Shown here in pieces: positions 23,444 through 33,803 of a stretch of 64,000 bases of DNA. The notes beneath the pieces are model-generated. The model had not been told where the DNA came from. It worked only from the letters and a program-made list of their open reading frames with translations, and made no database searches. Source of the stretch: Limnoperna fortunei (lineage: Eukaryota > Mollusca > Bivalvia > Mytilida > Modiolidae); the NCBI GenBank assembly GCA_944474755.1, contig OX104119.1, positions 82,030,896-82,094,895 on the forward strand, read 5' to 3'. A program made the position numbers and the translations under genes. Within the stretch, counting starts at the first letter, position 1, and every line of letters begins with the position of its first letter.

Positions 23444-24021
23444 TACGGCAATTACGTGTCACGTGATCAAAATGAAATCACGTGATCAAAATCTGCTTAA
23501 TGCTGATATTGATTTTTTTCGTCCGGAAGTTGATATTGTCAAAAAACTGGAACAAAATGAATGAAGAAGCACTAAATTTAATTTTAAAGAAAGACTTAAA
23601 AATAAATTTGACAATGATAAAAAGTTAATGTTATATTTAAAAATAACAACAAAAATTTCATACTATTTTTTGCAATCTCTAAATCGATCTTTAAAAACTG
23701 ACAATCATGTGACGTCACCATTACAAAAAGAAAGCTGTCATGTGACCACTGGAATATAGAGGCACATTTAGGGTGTTCGGAAGTAACGGAGTGCACATTA
23801 TATATTGATAATAAAAGACTATATTGTCTGTGCTCGCATTTTGGCAATGCCTACTCCATATTAGGCCTGGCACTATAACCACCGTAATGATTAAAATAGA
23901 ATAAAACGCTATATCATTAAGGTTCCATTGAAAAAAAAACATAAGATTTTGAACAATACAAAATATACAAATACAATCAACAATAATAAGTTTATTTATT
24001 CAATCAATAAATCTTACTTAC

Positions 24022-24113
24022 TGATATCTTATAAAAATAATTGTAGCTGGAAACAGAACCGCTATGCTGACAAGACTACATGCAAATCCAATAAAAATTG
24101 AGGTTTTAAAATC
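24022..24113 (-). CDS. Receptor exon 3: first membrane helix
   Basis: Thirty codons plus two bases. It encodes a stretch, SLVSIAVLFPATIIFIRY, typical of class B TM1 running into the first cytoplasmic loop. Acceptor TCGTTGTAG, donor TCA|GTAAGT, leaving CA to be completed as CAG (Gln) by exon 4. The intron upstream (24114-26684) holds a recent 305-bp tandem duplication. Confidence 0.92.
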
Positions 24114-24299
24114 CTACAACGACAATTAGAATGTTCGATATGCATTATACTTGGTTTGTTGATGAAATAAATGGTATGCACATACTGATTTTAAATTGTA
24201 ATAACTATACGCACTGTAATTAATCATATAAATTTCCTCATTACTTTTATTTCTCCTTGACACTTAACGAGCCGCATCTAGTAAATGTGTAGAGATACA

Positions 24300-24400
24300 A
24301 AGCGAAGTCCGTTGGTTTTTCGACCGGTACACCGGATTTCTCCTAAAATGAAACTGGACGCATTCATATAGCTGAACATTTGATGTAAGTGGCTTAAAAA
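24300..24400 (+). mobile_element. SINE 3' fragment, diverged
   Basis: 'ccggatttctcctaaaatga' + 'aactggacgcattcatatag' + 'ctgaa' corresponds to the body-tail junction of the SINE at 3161, with the end of the tail altered. Confidence 0.65.
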
Positions 24401-24970
24401 GCTAATAAGACAATCAGTCAACAGTGTAACGGATTTAGATAAATCATTAGTTTAAACGTTATTAAAATACTTTTTTATGCTTACCATATTTCACGAGTTT
24501 TTAGGAATATAGACATGATCTAATTTAATATAAACCATAGCAGAAGTCAATTTCCAGTTTGTATAGTTTACCGTAGAGAAATGTGATCTATAAGAATTGA
24601 TAAACATTTAGCCAGCGAACGTTGTAGCTCGTGTGAAATAAATAAAACTATATTGCGTCCAGACGCATTCATATAGCTGAACATTTGATGTAAGTGGCTT
24701 AAAAAGCTAATAAGACAATCAGTCAACAGTGTAACGGATTTAGATAAATCATTAGTTTAAACGTTATTAAAATACTTTTTTATGCTTACCATATTTCACG
24801 AGTTTTTAGGACTATAGACATGATCTAATTTAATATAAACCATAGCAGAAGTCAATTTCCAGTTTGTATAGTTTACCGTAGAGAAATGTGATCTATAAGA
24901 ATTGATAAACATTTAGCCAGCGAACGTTGTAGCTCGTGTGAAATAAATAAAACTATATTGCGTCCAGGCG
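24357..24970. repeat. 305-bp tandem duplication in receptor intron 2
   Basis: The block beginning 'gacgcattcatatagctgaa' starts at 24357 and again at 24662, and a third start 'gcgcattcct' follows at 24967. Only one difference was noticed over 305 bases ('ggaatatag' versus 'ggactatag'), so the event is recent. One breakpoint lies in the SINE-derived motif 'ggacgcattc'. Confidence 0.95.
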
Positions 24971-26684
24971 CATTCCTAAAGACTGTCCACTATTTCATGT
25001 ATTTGCACGATGCTGTTGATATCACACACGATTTCTATAATTAAGATGCTGAGTTTTTCTTTTCATTTTAATTTGCCAGCAATATTAGTCTAGGACATCC
25101 TCAAATTTGAGATATGTTTTATTAAACAAAGCGAATGAGTTCTAACGGTTGTGTAACTTCTGGATCATGACTATGGCTTCGGAATATTTTGCTGTTATTT
25201 GACAAATTTTCTTTCTACATCAGAGAATGTCTATTTTTAAGAATTAGCATTTAAAGTTGTATATTTGTCACCTATAAAGAACTCCGTTCTAGCATTATTA
25301 CGAGAGACTGCAACTGTCAAGGATGTTTACATTTTGAAATAACATACACACTATCTAAATAGTACCGTAGCCTATTATTACACGTATGGATTTTTAATTT
25401 GGAGTTGTAAAGACATTTTATAAATTACAAATTTCTCGGGGATTAATGGTATGGATAAAGCAATATTTATTTATTGTTTATTTATTAAATCTTTCCTCAC
25501 TCTTAACACAATTTATGTGCTTTGTAGTCGCAGAATATATTTACATTGTTAGTAAGACAAACTTTTTTAAATTTAATATTAATTTTTTTGTTATAGAAAA
25601 TGTATACCAGTACACACAGTTTGAGTGCAACAAGCGCGTACCTATTGCATTTGACTAAATAAAAAAGTACCCAAAACCAATGATTGAAATTAAAAATGTA
25701 AAATAAATAGCCAAATACCCATGTACATAAATATTTATATCAAATTATTTTCCTGAACGTGTTGATTTTTTTTCCTAACCAAAGTCATCAACACAAGTTT
25801 GAAATTTTCACATTTCTCCAATTAAAGTAAAATAAATTGATTTCGACAAAGAACCAGGCTTATCCATAACGTATTCAATAATTAAATATTACTCAATTCA
25901 GATTAAGCAAGACATTGCGGTAGGGTCAGATCTCGTACAAAGCAATGAGAATCCGATACATCTGTCTAGGTATCATGATATCGATATTCTTCCGCCAAAC
26001 ATTGTTACATACAATAATAAATTATTTTCGTAGATATTTGAACAAGGAATAAGACAATCTGTATCAATTGCATCAGTCAAATATTGTAACTGAGTGATTA
26101 AACTGCTAAACATTGTTAAATGTCAATGGATTTTGTTGGAGATTAGACGAAATGTGTATTTGTTCTAGACATGAACTCAACGTTTGATATTGTGTGTACT
26201 TTGCAGATATGTACATGTTTATATAGATGCTAGGGTAGTAAAAATGGGTTATACTTGACTAATTTATGAAGCAGTTAAAATAAAAAAGAATTCAGATTCG
26301 CCTGATGGAATCTATATGTACACGAAAATGAACGTATTTAGCTATTATGATGATAGCATTTGTCATAAAGATGGATCTTGGGTATGACTGTTGTCATACT
26401 ATGTCAAAACTATTGGCCGTTTCCTCTATCACACATACACATGTTACATAAACGGGTAACCTAAAGGTCAGCAGACCCGGGTATATTGGTTATGTAAAGA
26501 CATCTCAATCAAATTTCCAAGAAAATTGCTGATTTAGGGATAAATATTATAATCTGGACTAAATATGGAATGAGGCAAATTTTAGAGATAACGCAAACAA
26601 AATTTAAAAATAGTCATAAAACATTTTACATGAGATAGACATGACTTTCACTGACATAAACTTTTACATATTAATACAATTTAC

Positions 26685-26776
26685 GTCAAATTTTAGACAT
26701 GGCTGATAGTCAGTCCATTGGTTGCCGTCTTTTTGCTCCCATGTGGCATTCGACCAACAAGTCTTGACAGCTTCCC
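26685..26776 (-). CDS. Receptor exon 2: end of HRM domain
   Basis: It encodes 30 residues after completing the split codon CGG (Arg). It reads EAVKTCWSNATWEQ and then WTDYQPC, which matches the usual C-terminal half of the HRM fold (x-C-x-G/N-x-W ... WxxYxxC). NAT is a possible glycosylation site. Acceptor TTTTGTAG, donor GAC|GTAAAT, phase 0. The donor is weaker than the others, but length and phase fit both neighbours. Confidence 0.92.
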
Positions 26777-27500
26777 CTACAAAAATTACAAAACTAAAAA
26801 TAATTTAATGAATAAAGAACATAAAACTGTTCGGTAAGATATATAAAACATAACAATAATTAAATCCAAACGTTGTGGATAGACGATAAAAATTAGTTAC
26901 GTATGTCACTTTTTAAGTCTATAGTTATTCTTTATTATTAGTCTTCGTGGGTTGCCTGTATGTTTCAGTGCCGACCATTTTATATTTCACATATTTTACA
27001 AATCGTTTCGGTGTTCATATCATATTAGGTTTATATTGTTTGTAAGACCTTGCATGAAAACGTTGCCTGTGCTCACATGCAACTGCTTCGTTTACATTCA
27101 CACTTAGTGGCATTTTCTCGCATTAAATATTTACATCCGATGTACGTTGATTGCGTTTTGTACATATCTTAAAACCATAGCAACCCCAGAACTGATATCT
27201 GCATTACCTTTTCGTGATGCTGCTTATCCCTTAAAATTAACAAAGTATTTTTGTGAACGGTTTCTATCTGTTAAAAAGCACACAAGCTATCTTTAAGAAT
27301 TTGTTTTATTCTATAATAATTATGTATGCATTTCATTTAAAACTGTCATCTTTATCGGTCACATGATCATTGCACGTGATCTTGTATTCTCAATGAAACA
27401 TCAAAATCGGTTCACCATATCAATATCATATGTTCATAATTGTCATGCAGTTTATGTGTAATAATTTTAAATAGTACAAACTCCTGAGGTTTCAACTTAC

Positions 27501-27936
27501 GTGTAGGCATGGAGTATTGAAGAAATAATGGGCATGACTGATAAACACGTTCTCCTGGTTTTGTATCGTCCCAGCAACTATATCCATCCCAAGTCCGCTC
27601 ACATGTATTGTTTGTATTATCAGCAGGCGTTGCTAGCTGTCTTTGGCAGCAGTCTTCAGCAGCGGTGCAGCACGCCTGCCATCTTTGACATTCGTCATTA
27701 TCAAGTGTAGAACAAACCGCGTCGATATCACTTTTATTGTGAATATTTGGGGTTACTAGTTTATGTTCAAGAGTGTTGTACAATGATGGATATGTTTTTG
27801 ATGGCACTAAAATTTTACCAGTCGTTAGAAAAAGAAATTCGTAGCACCACGCACATGAAAAGTATTGGTATTGCTTTTGTGAATGCGATCCGTATCTCCA
27901 ATTACATGGCCTCTCACACAGAGCCCCGGAAAATAT
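27501..27936 (-). CDS. Receptor exon 1 of those found: N-terminal Cys-rich region and most of HRM domain
   Basis: This exon encodes 145 residues plus one base. The first third has two close cysteine pairs (LCERPC and FSCAWC) not typical of textbook secretin receptors. The HRM domain follows: CSTLDNDECQRW, then CCTAAEDCC, then CERTWDGYSCWDDT, then SCP. Potential N-glycosylation sites include NKS and NNT. The donor is CAC|GTAAGT, phase 1. The acceptor TATTCCAG lies at 27937, and a second identical-looking acceptor 21 bases upstream would add seven in-frame residues (TTKFVFQ). The same frame stays open to an ATG at 28014, but that leader has Lys and Gln scattered in it and is a poor signal peptide, so an upstream exon is more likely. 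Confidence 0.9.
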
Positions 27937-28014
27937 CTGGAATACAAATTTTGTAGTCTGGAATACAAAGTTTTGTTTGTACTTAAAGAAAAAAATACAT
28001 ATGTACTTTGGCAA

Positions 28015-31000
28015 AAGTAAACTACATGTTCAACGCTAATTAATATAATCCGTCTAGTGTGAATTTTTTTTTCTAGTAATGTGGTTACCTACCATATTAC
28101 CGTATTCATAATATGTGTATCCCTTATATTGGGCGAAGGAGATTCAGCAATTTTGAATGATTTTTGCGCACTTTATCATATATTTCAACAAGAGCGTGTA
28201 GTCACAGTTATAATTCATAAGAATATAATCCTATTTTTCTTGATACAGAGTACTTCTATATTGTTTTGTATGCATGTTTTTCAGTATCTTAAAACAATGC
28301 CAAAAAGAAGTTCAATAGTTCTTTCTGTTGAAGTATGTCCCAAGTAATTCGCATTTCTGTTCATGGTTAATTATATTAAAAATTATATTAATATATCCTT
28401 GAACAAGGTTTCATAATTTACCCCAATTCATTTTTGTTTGATTTATATACACGAAAAACGAACCTGTCCGCAGACTCCAAAATTAAATCAAATGTATCAA
28501 GTTTTAAGAATAGGAGTACGATAAAGTGTGGTAAATGGTAGGCCTGCGATAAAAGAGATGTGATAAAGAGTGAGCATCAAAGATGCGCGATATGGAATGA
28601 ACAGTGAACTGTATTACATATTTTAAACTACCGTATTTAGTTATAAATATATGATAAAAGTAGATGATAATACAACTAGAAAACTAGAAAAAATTTAATA
28701 TTTACCGCCGCGATCGTTTATACAGAAACAATTTAATCTGGAAACGTCCATGTATCAATGTGCTAATACAAAAGCTATGGCAGTGGCCTATTTATGAGCA
28801 TAAGATAAAGCGGCGTGAACAAACGGTCAAGTTAAACATGATTGGTCAATACTCACTGTTTTAATAAATATATTTTGGAAAGAAATGCAATCTGTGGTAC
28901 GAAAGACACAATAAAAGAGTTTGCATTGCATTTTAGAGGAAAACAATTGCATATTGAATACCTTAAGACACCTTCGGGAAATTTGAGACCCTTTCTGACC
29001 CTAATTTTGCAGTCAGAAAAGCAATGCGAACCTATATTTTGAATAACTCTAAACGCACACGTATCATTTAACAAAGGTATTCTGTCTTAATTAAACATTT
29101 AATTAACTTTTTCTTTCAACGAAATAACAATCGAATATGGAAATCCCCATATGCAAAATCACATTTAAAGGCAAATGGATCTTTTTATTCTCCAAACTAA
29201 GCCGTATTGTTTATATTTGACAGCAGATGTCATCTTGAATTTAGCTGCGTACGAAATAAGCCAAACATGTTTAATGCAGTCTAATGTGTTGTCATCATAA
29301 TACATTTTGACGATTTTGGTAAAACATTTGCAATTCTAGACTGCGTCAAAGTTACTTTGCTTCGTTATTAATTCTGTAAATAATGTATTTTTTTAAGTAA
29401 AATATTGCGTTTTTAATAGTTAGTTTTTCTTATACTAAATAGGTCAATATATACAGTACAAGGTCCAATATTTTAAATTATTGTACTTGTCCGTATTGTA
29501 ATGAAAACCTGTATTGGACGAGACATCGCAGGTTTAGGTAAAAACCCAACACGCCTACTATATTTCCATACTGAAAAATGTATTGTATAATAACCTGTTA
29601 TTAAATTACAGGGCAATTAAACAAACGCATATTTGGATACCGGTCAGGAATTAATAAAATCAAATTTCCTGTGGCGTATCAACATTTTAATCAGCTGGAC
29701 CACTGTATTCTGTTCATGTAGATCTGCATCTAACATTTTCAGTCGTGGTTGCAGCCGTGTGAATGTGATGGAACTTTTTAATTATAATCACAGGTGAAAA
29801 CGTAGTCATAGGTATCGTCACTATACATCTCCTCGGTTGCATAATGTATCAATAAATGTCCATTTATTCAAAATCTGCTAGGGCTTCATCAAATTTGCAC
29901 TCAATTGTACTCCGTTACACTCAAAGCACTGCATCATCTTTACAATGAATGTATCCAGTTATCTATAACAAACTCTTCTTACACTCAATGTAGATAAGTA
30001 GCTATTATTTTAAACATTGATAATCATACTGTTCAAACCAGTGACCACACAAGAAGATAAAAAAAGCACCTCGTTCGGTTCGTTTCTTTTTAGTGTTTAA
30101 TGTCAGTCTTGGTTATATCTTACATCTGCTACTTCCAAAATCCCACCATACTTTAATACATCTTTGACAATATCGTACGTAATATTTTGTACACAAAACC
30201 GAAATATCGTAAACTTAAATCAACTAGAATCACAACTTTAAATTGTTAGTTTAAATAGAGGACTACGCCAGTAAAAAAAGATAAAGAAAGAAGACCAGGA
30301 GGTTGATACCTAGTCCGAGTGGGTACATGCCTTGAGCTTATTGGTTCAAATAAGTATAAGTAAATTAAGAAAATCTAATTAAGAGTACTAAAGCATCGTT
30401 AGTCTTCAGAAATCATGATTCTTCTAAAACTTTGTCTGACATCCATGACAAATATATTGCTCCAGCAGATAAAGCTCCTACAAACAGTATTTTCTATCTG
30501 CAAAATGTTGTACCAATACAGTTCATTATCCCATTGGATGGACTATGCAGTTGTAACTGAACAGGAGAGATATCTTCATTATTTTATTTTACAATTTTCA
30601 CTTTAAATTTAATATATAGGGCATAACACACATTAGGCTAAATTTCATAAAAATGGAAAAAGTATATGTGTCCAGGAAGTTTATGTTGATTTTTATACTT
30701 TTATTACATTGTTGTGGTCACATTGTACCACATTACCACATTACACACTTTAGGAAGTGCTTCCACTATGAAACATTGACTTATAAAAACTTTTGTCCTA
30801 CAGTAATCTTATACCTTTAAAAATACAGACCTTAAGCAATAGCATTTTAAGGCACAACACGACATAAAAGAGAAAACTAGGACTATTTACTTATGCTGCC
30901 ATGTTTTGACAAGCACCGGAAATGCATTCCATTCCTAAAATAGGATACGACCCCAATACGTAATAATTGTGCTCCTGCCCTCACCGACGCATGTTTTTGT

Positions 31001-31555
31001 ACCCTTTAGAGGCCGAGGTCCTAAAAGCAATGTTGACGAAGAAAGAAAAACACTGGCTAGACCTTTAGTTTCACATTCGTTTATATTGATGATGTTTCGT
31101 TACTGAACAATGAAAAATTAATTGCCTTTAATCTACCCTAGCGAGTTTGAAATTAAAGATGCTACCATTATATTTAGGTTAGCTCTTTAGTAGACCTACT
31201 TTTAGAAATAAACTAGGGAAAACAACAGAGTAAAATCTACGACAAACGTGATGACAACATCTCTCCAACTTTCAACTTCCCATTCATCTATAGCATTATT
31301 CCAGCAGCTCCGGCGTATGATGTGTATATTTCAAAACTTATACGTTATGCTAGATCCTGCGATCGGTATTCCGGTCATTGCTGTTGACCACTAGGCTACT
31401 CAGACAACGGTTTGCTGCACCTAGGAATGATGTTATCCCTTCATAAAGTCTATGTTCGTCACATGACGTAATTGATGGTATTGGGAATTCAATCTTACAA
31501 ATCGAACATTTCTACCGAGTCATAGGTAGTTTTTTCTATTCCTGGATTTTACATT
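28015..31555. other. Upstream of receptor exons, expected to hold the first exon and promoter
   Basis: AT-rich. I looked for a minus-strand exon with ATG, a hydrophobic signal peptide and a phase-0 donor and found none that convinces. Many short frames on both strands, none with recognisable content. Confidence 0.4.
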
Positions 31556-31559
31556 TTAC

Positions 31560-31765
31560 AATGGGTAACTCGACGGGTGTCTTATTACTCGTCCGGAACA
31601 CTTAAATGTACCCATGGTGTTTATTGGGTTCGGGTTACTCACTCTCTGTCTTTGTGTATTTGGATTTTGTTTTGTGTATATGTTCGTTTATTGTATCGTA
31701 CCTATACGTCGGCTCTTTTTGTTCCGTCAGTTTTCTTGCTACTTTCCTTACGCTGCACTACAACT
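31560..31765 (-). mobile_element. Dispersed repeat fragment
   Basis: Its reverse complement matches 63395-63585 in order: 'aaaactgacggaacaaaaag' / 'aaaaccgacataacaactag', then 'aatccaaatacacaaagaca', then 'accatgggtacatttaagtg' / 'acaatgggtgcactcaggtg', then 'ctccgggcgagtaa' / 'ttccggacgagtaa'. Two copies in opposite orientation 32 kb apart. Confidence 0.65.
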
Positions 31766-32800
31766 TCAAGGCATCACAAAATACACCATTAACAATTTAA
31801 GCCAAGATTCAAGTCATTAAACACCTGCTTATGAATTAAACATTTCGAGTTATGTGTTTGTTATAAAAAACACGTGTCTATAACTTTCGATCGTCAATTA
31901 GCAAATTAAAAAATATTCTTTAACTAATATAAGTAGGTCCATGTCTTTATGCAGTTAATATGTACGCCTTCGAATTTATGTACTGGTGTATGAGGTTCCT
32001 AATTCAATACGCAAACATATACAATTTAATAATTAATCAATTTAATTAAAGCAAATATTTAAAGTACTTTTGCAAGCCTAAAACAAACCCATAAAACTCT
32101 TATAAATGCCTCTAGGTGAGAAAAAGGTCAGCTAAACGATTACAATCTACTATCACTAGGTAATAAATCGTTTCAATACATCAGAATGATTCTGCTAATG
32201 TGCCGTATATATCTAACGTGTAACCTGCAGTCGAGGTATTGACAGTTCGCTTTGTCATCTTATTGCCAAACACTATATACTATATCAAATGGAAAGTTAT
32301 TATCTATACAAGTATTAGCTTTCCTAAAAAGCTAGCCGTCTCTAAGCTTTATTTTTTGTGGACAAAAATACGTGCTGTTTTTTAATGTTATTATGTATTG
32401 TTATTAATAACATCACTTCATTATATAAGTACACAATGTTTAGATAGCCAAATCAGGCAACCGCAAAATATAGGTCAGAGGCAGCAATTGAAGCATGCAC
32501 TATGCTAAGCATCTCTAGATGCATCATTCTACGCGGTAAGATAGTTGATGTGAATCTTGTCAGTAAGCAGGAAAAGAATTAAAATTGTTCTCCTTTTCTC
32601 ACTTGTTTTTCCGTGTTTCTTCGTTTAAGTTTTATGATACACATTTTATGATAAACATACACAAATCCTTTTAAAACAGTTAAATTCCCATTATCTTGCA
32701 TATTTTTTCTTTTTTTTATCGTTACCGATTCGTGATCGCTCGGCTTTTCTCGAGGGGCAACGAACGGCGGTCGGCCTATTATTATTGCAACCGCACAGAA
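31766..32800. other. AT-rich DNA, nothing recognised
   Basis: No feature supported on either strand. Confidence 0.45.
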
Positions 32801-32846
32801 ATTATGCGGGGTTTTCATCCCTAACTTAGCTCTGCTTATTTGTTGA
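32799..32846. repeat. 40-bp block shared with 34416-34458
   Basis: 'gggttttcatccctaactta' + 'gctctgcttatttgtt' occurs at 32807-32842 and 34422-34457 in direct orientation, bracketing the LINE fragment. Confidence 0.85.
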
Positions 32847-32857
32847 GTATTTCAAGT

Positions 32858-33803
32858 TTGGTTTGGACTAGCACGAATGATATATGGGCTTAAGATAATG
32901 AAATGTAGGCAATATGAAATAGAACAACTAGAAAAGATGCAGAGGAAAATATTGAGGCAAATACAGGGCCTTCCAAACAAAACCTCAAATACTGAAGTTT
33001 ACCTATTCGTTGGTGCAATTCCAATACAGATGCATATATACTGTCACTCCTTAAGAATATAATCAGATGCCCATCATCAGCAGAGTATAATATCTTAATT
33101 AGACAACAGTGCTTCAACAGAAATAGCAACGAACTTTTCACAGAAAGGGCTGAACTAGTTTTAGAGAAATATGGAATGGAGACAAAACATGAACTAATGA
33201 AAAACCCTAGATCAAAAAAGGGGTGGAAGAAAGAAGTAAGGAAGGCACAAGAATTATACTGGGCTCGACAATGCGAGGAAGATATAGCCAAGAAGTCAAC
33301 CCTTCAATACCTTCAATTACAGAAAAACCTGATGTCACAACAACATAATATTTGGGAAGGCGCAGAAAATGCACCTAGCAAAATAAGATCGGCGGAAATC
33401 AAGATCAGCTTGTAACTCAAACATACCTGTTTAATGCAACAAGGAAAAGTATGGAGATAGTACTATCAAAACTATATGCTGCCTATGCGGAGATGAGCCA
33501 GATGATCTACAACATTTTATTCTCAAGTGTCCAAAGCTGGAAAACGTTCGAATAAGGCATCTCCGGAATATCAAAAGCTACCTAGATAACCTCAGAAACG
33601 ATGTTTACCAAGAGTTTGTCAGACAAAACAACCTTCCTCAACTCATACTGGACTGTACAAACCAACAGCTGCCGTATATCAGTAAGCTGAAAAAACAAGG
33701 TTATATAGAGCTCGAGGAACTAACCAGGAACATGTGCTATAACCTACATATGGAAAGAATAAGACAGTTAAAGGGGGAGGGACAGAATTCTATAAATATA
33801 TAA
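32858..33803 (+). pseudogene. LINE retrotransposon, 3' part of reverse-transcriptase ORF, frameshifted
   Basis: Three frames join in order. From 32858: RMIYGLKIMKCRQYEIEQLE, then KMQRKILRQIQGLP, a segment typical of the region after the RT core in non-LTR elements. From about 33055 a second frame runs through FTERAELVLEKYGMETKHEL to a stop at 33415. From 33474 a third frame stays open for 109 codons: ICCLCGDEPDDLQHFILKCP, a C-x2-C-x8-H-x4-C zinc motif common at LINE C-termini, and on to GEGQNSINI and stop at 33803. At least two frameshifts and the missing 5' part make it inactive. The clade is not resolved. Confidence 0.85.

Larger units (their letters stand above)
11979..27957 (-). other. 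Gene: class B (secretin-family) G-protein-coupled receptor, 11 exons, 5' end missing
   Basis: Eleven exons were joined by eye on the minus strand: 27936/27957-27501, 26776-26685, 24113-24022, 21096-20943, 18290-18140, 17361-17301, 16753-16687, 16179-16097, 14816-14681, 13686-13645 and 12227-11979. Every intron begins GT and ends AG, and every junction keeps phase, giving 521 codons with the stop. The product has the class B signatures: HRM domain with CERTWDGYSCW, H in RLHINFF (TM2), WMFCEGFYLH (TM3), N in VNLIFL (TM5), KATFVLIPLFG (TM6), QGFCVALIFCF (TM7) and NNEV before helix 8. Such receptors sit in the plasma membrane, bind peptide hormones through the HRM domain and usually signal through Gs. 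Calcitonin-, PDF- or DH-type ligand is a guess from the WMFCEG and NEPS motifs. The signal-peptide exon should lie above 27957 and was not found. Confidence 0.93.

Noticed and set aside
27412..28014. A single 200-codon minus-strand frame as a complete gene
   Set aside because: The reading beyond 27501 runs through the donor CAC|GTAAGT into intron; the HRM domain is completed by the exon at 26685-26776.
28081..28347. Secreted or membrane peptide starting MVTYHITVFIICVSLILG
   Set aside because: It is on the strand opposite to the receptor, has no partner exons and its A+T-rich codons would give hydrophobic residues by chance.
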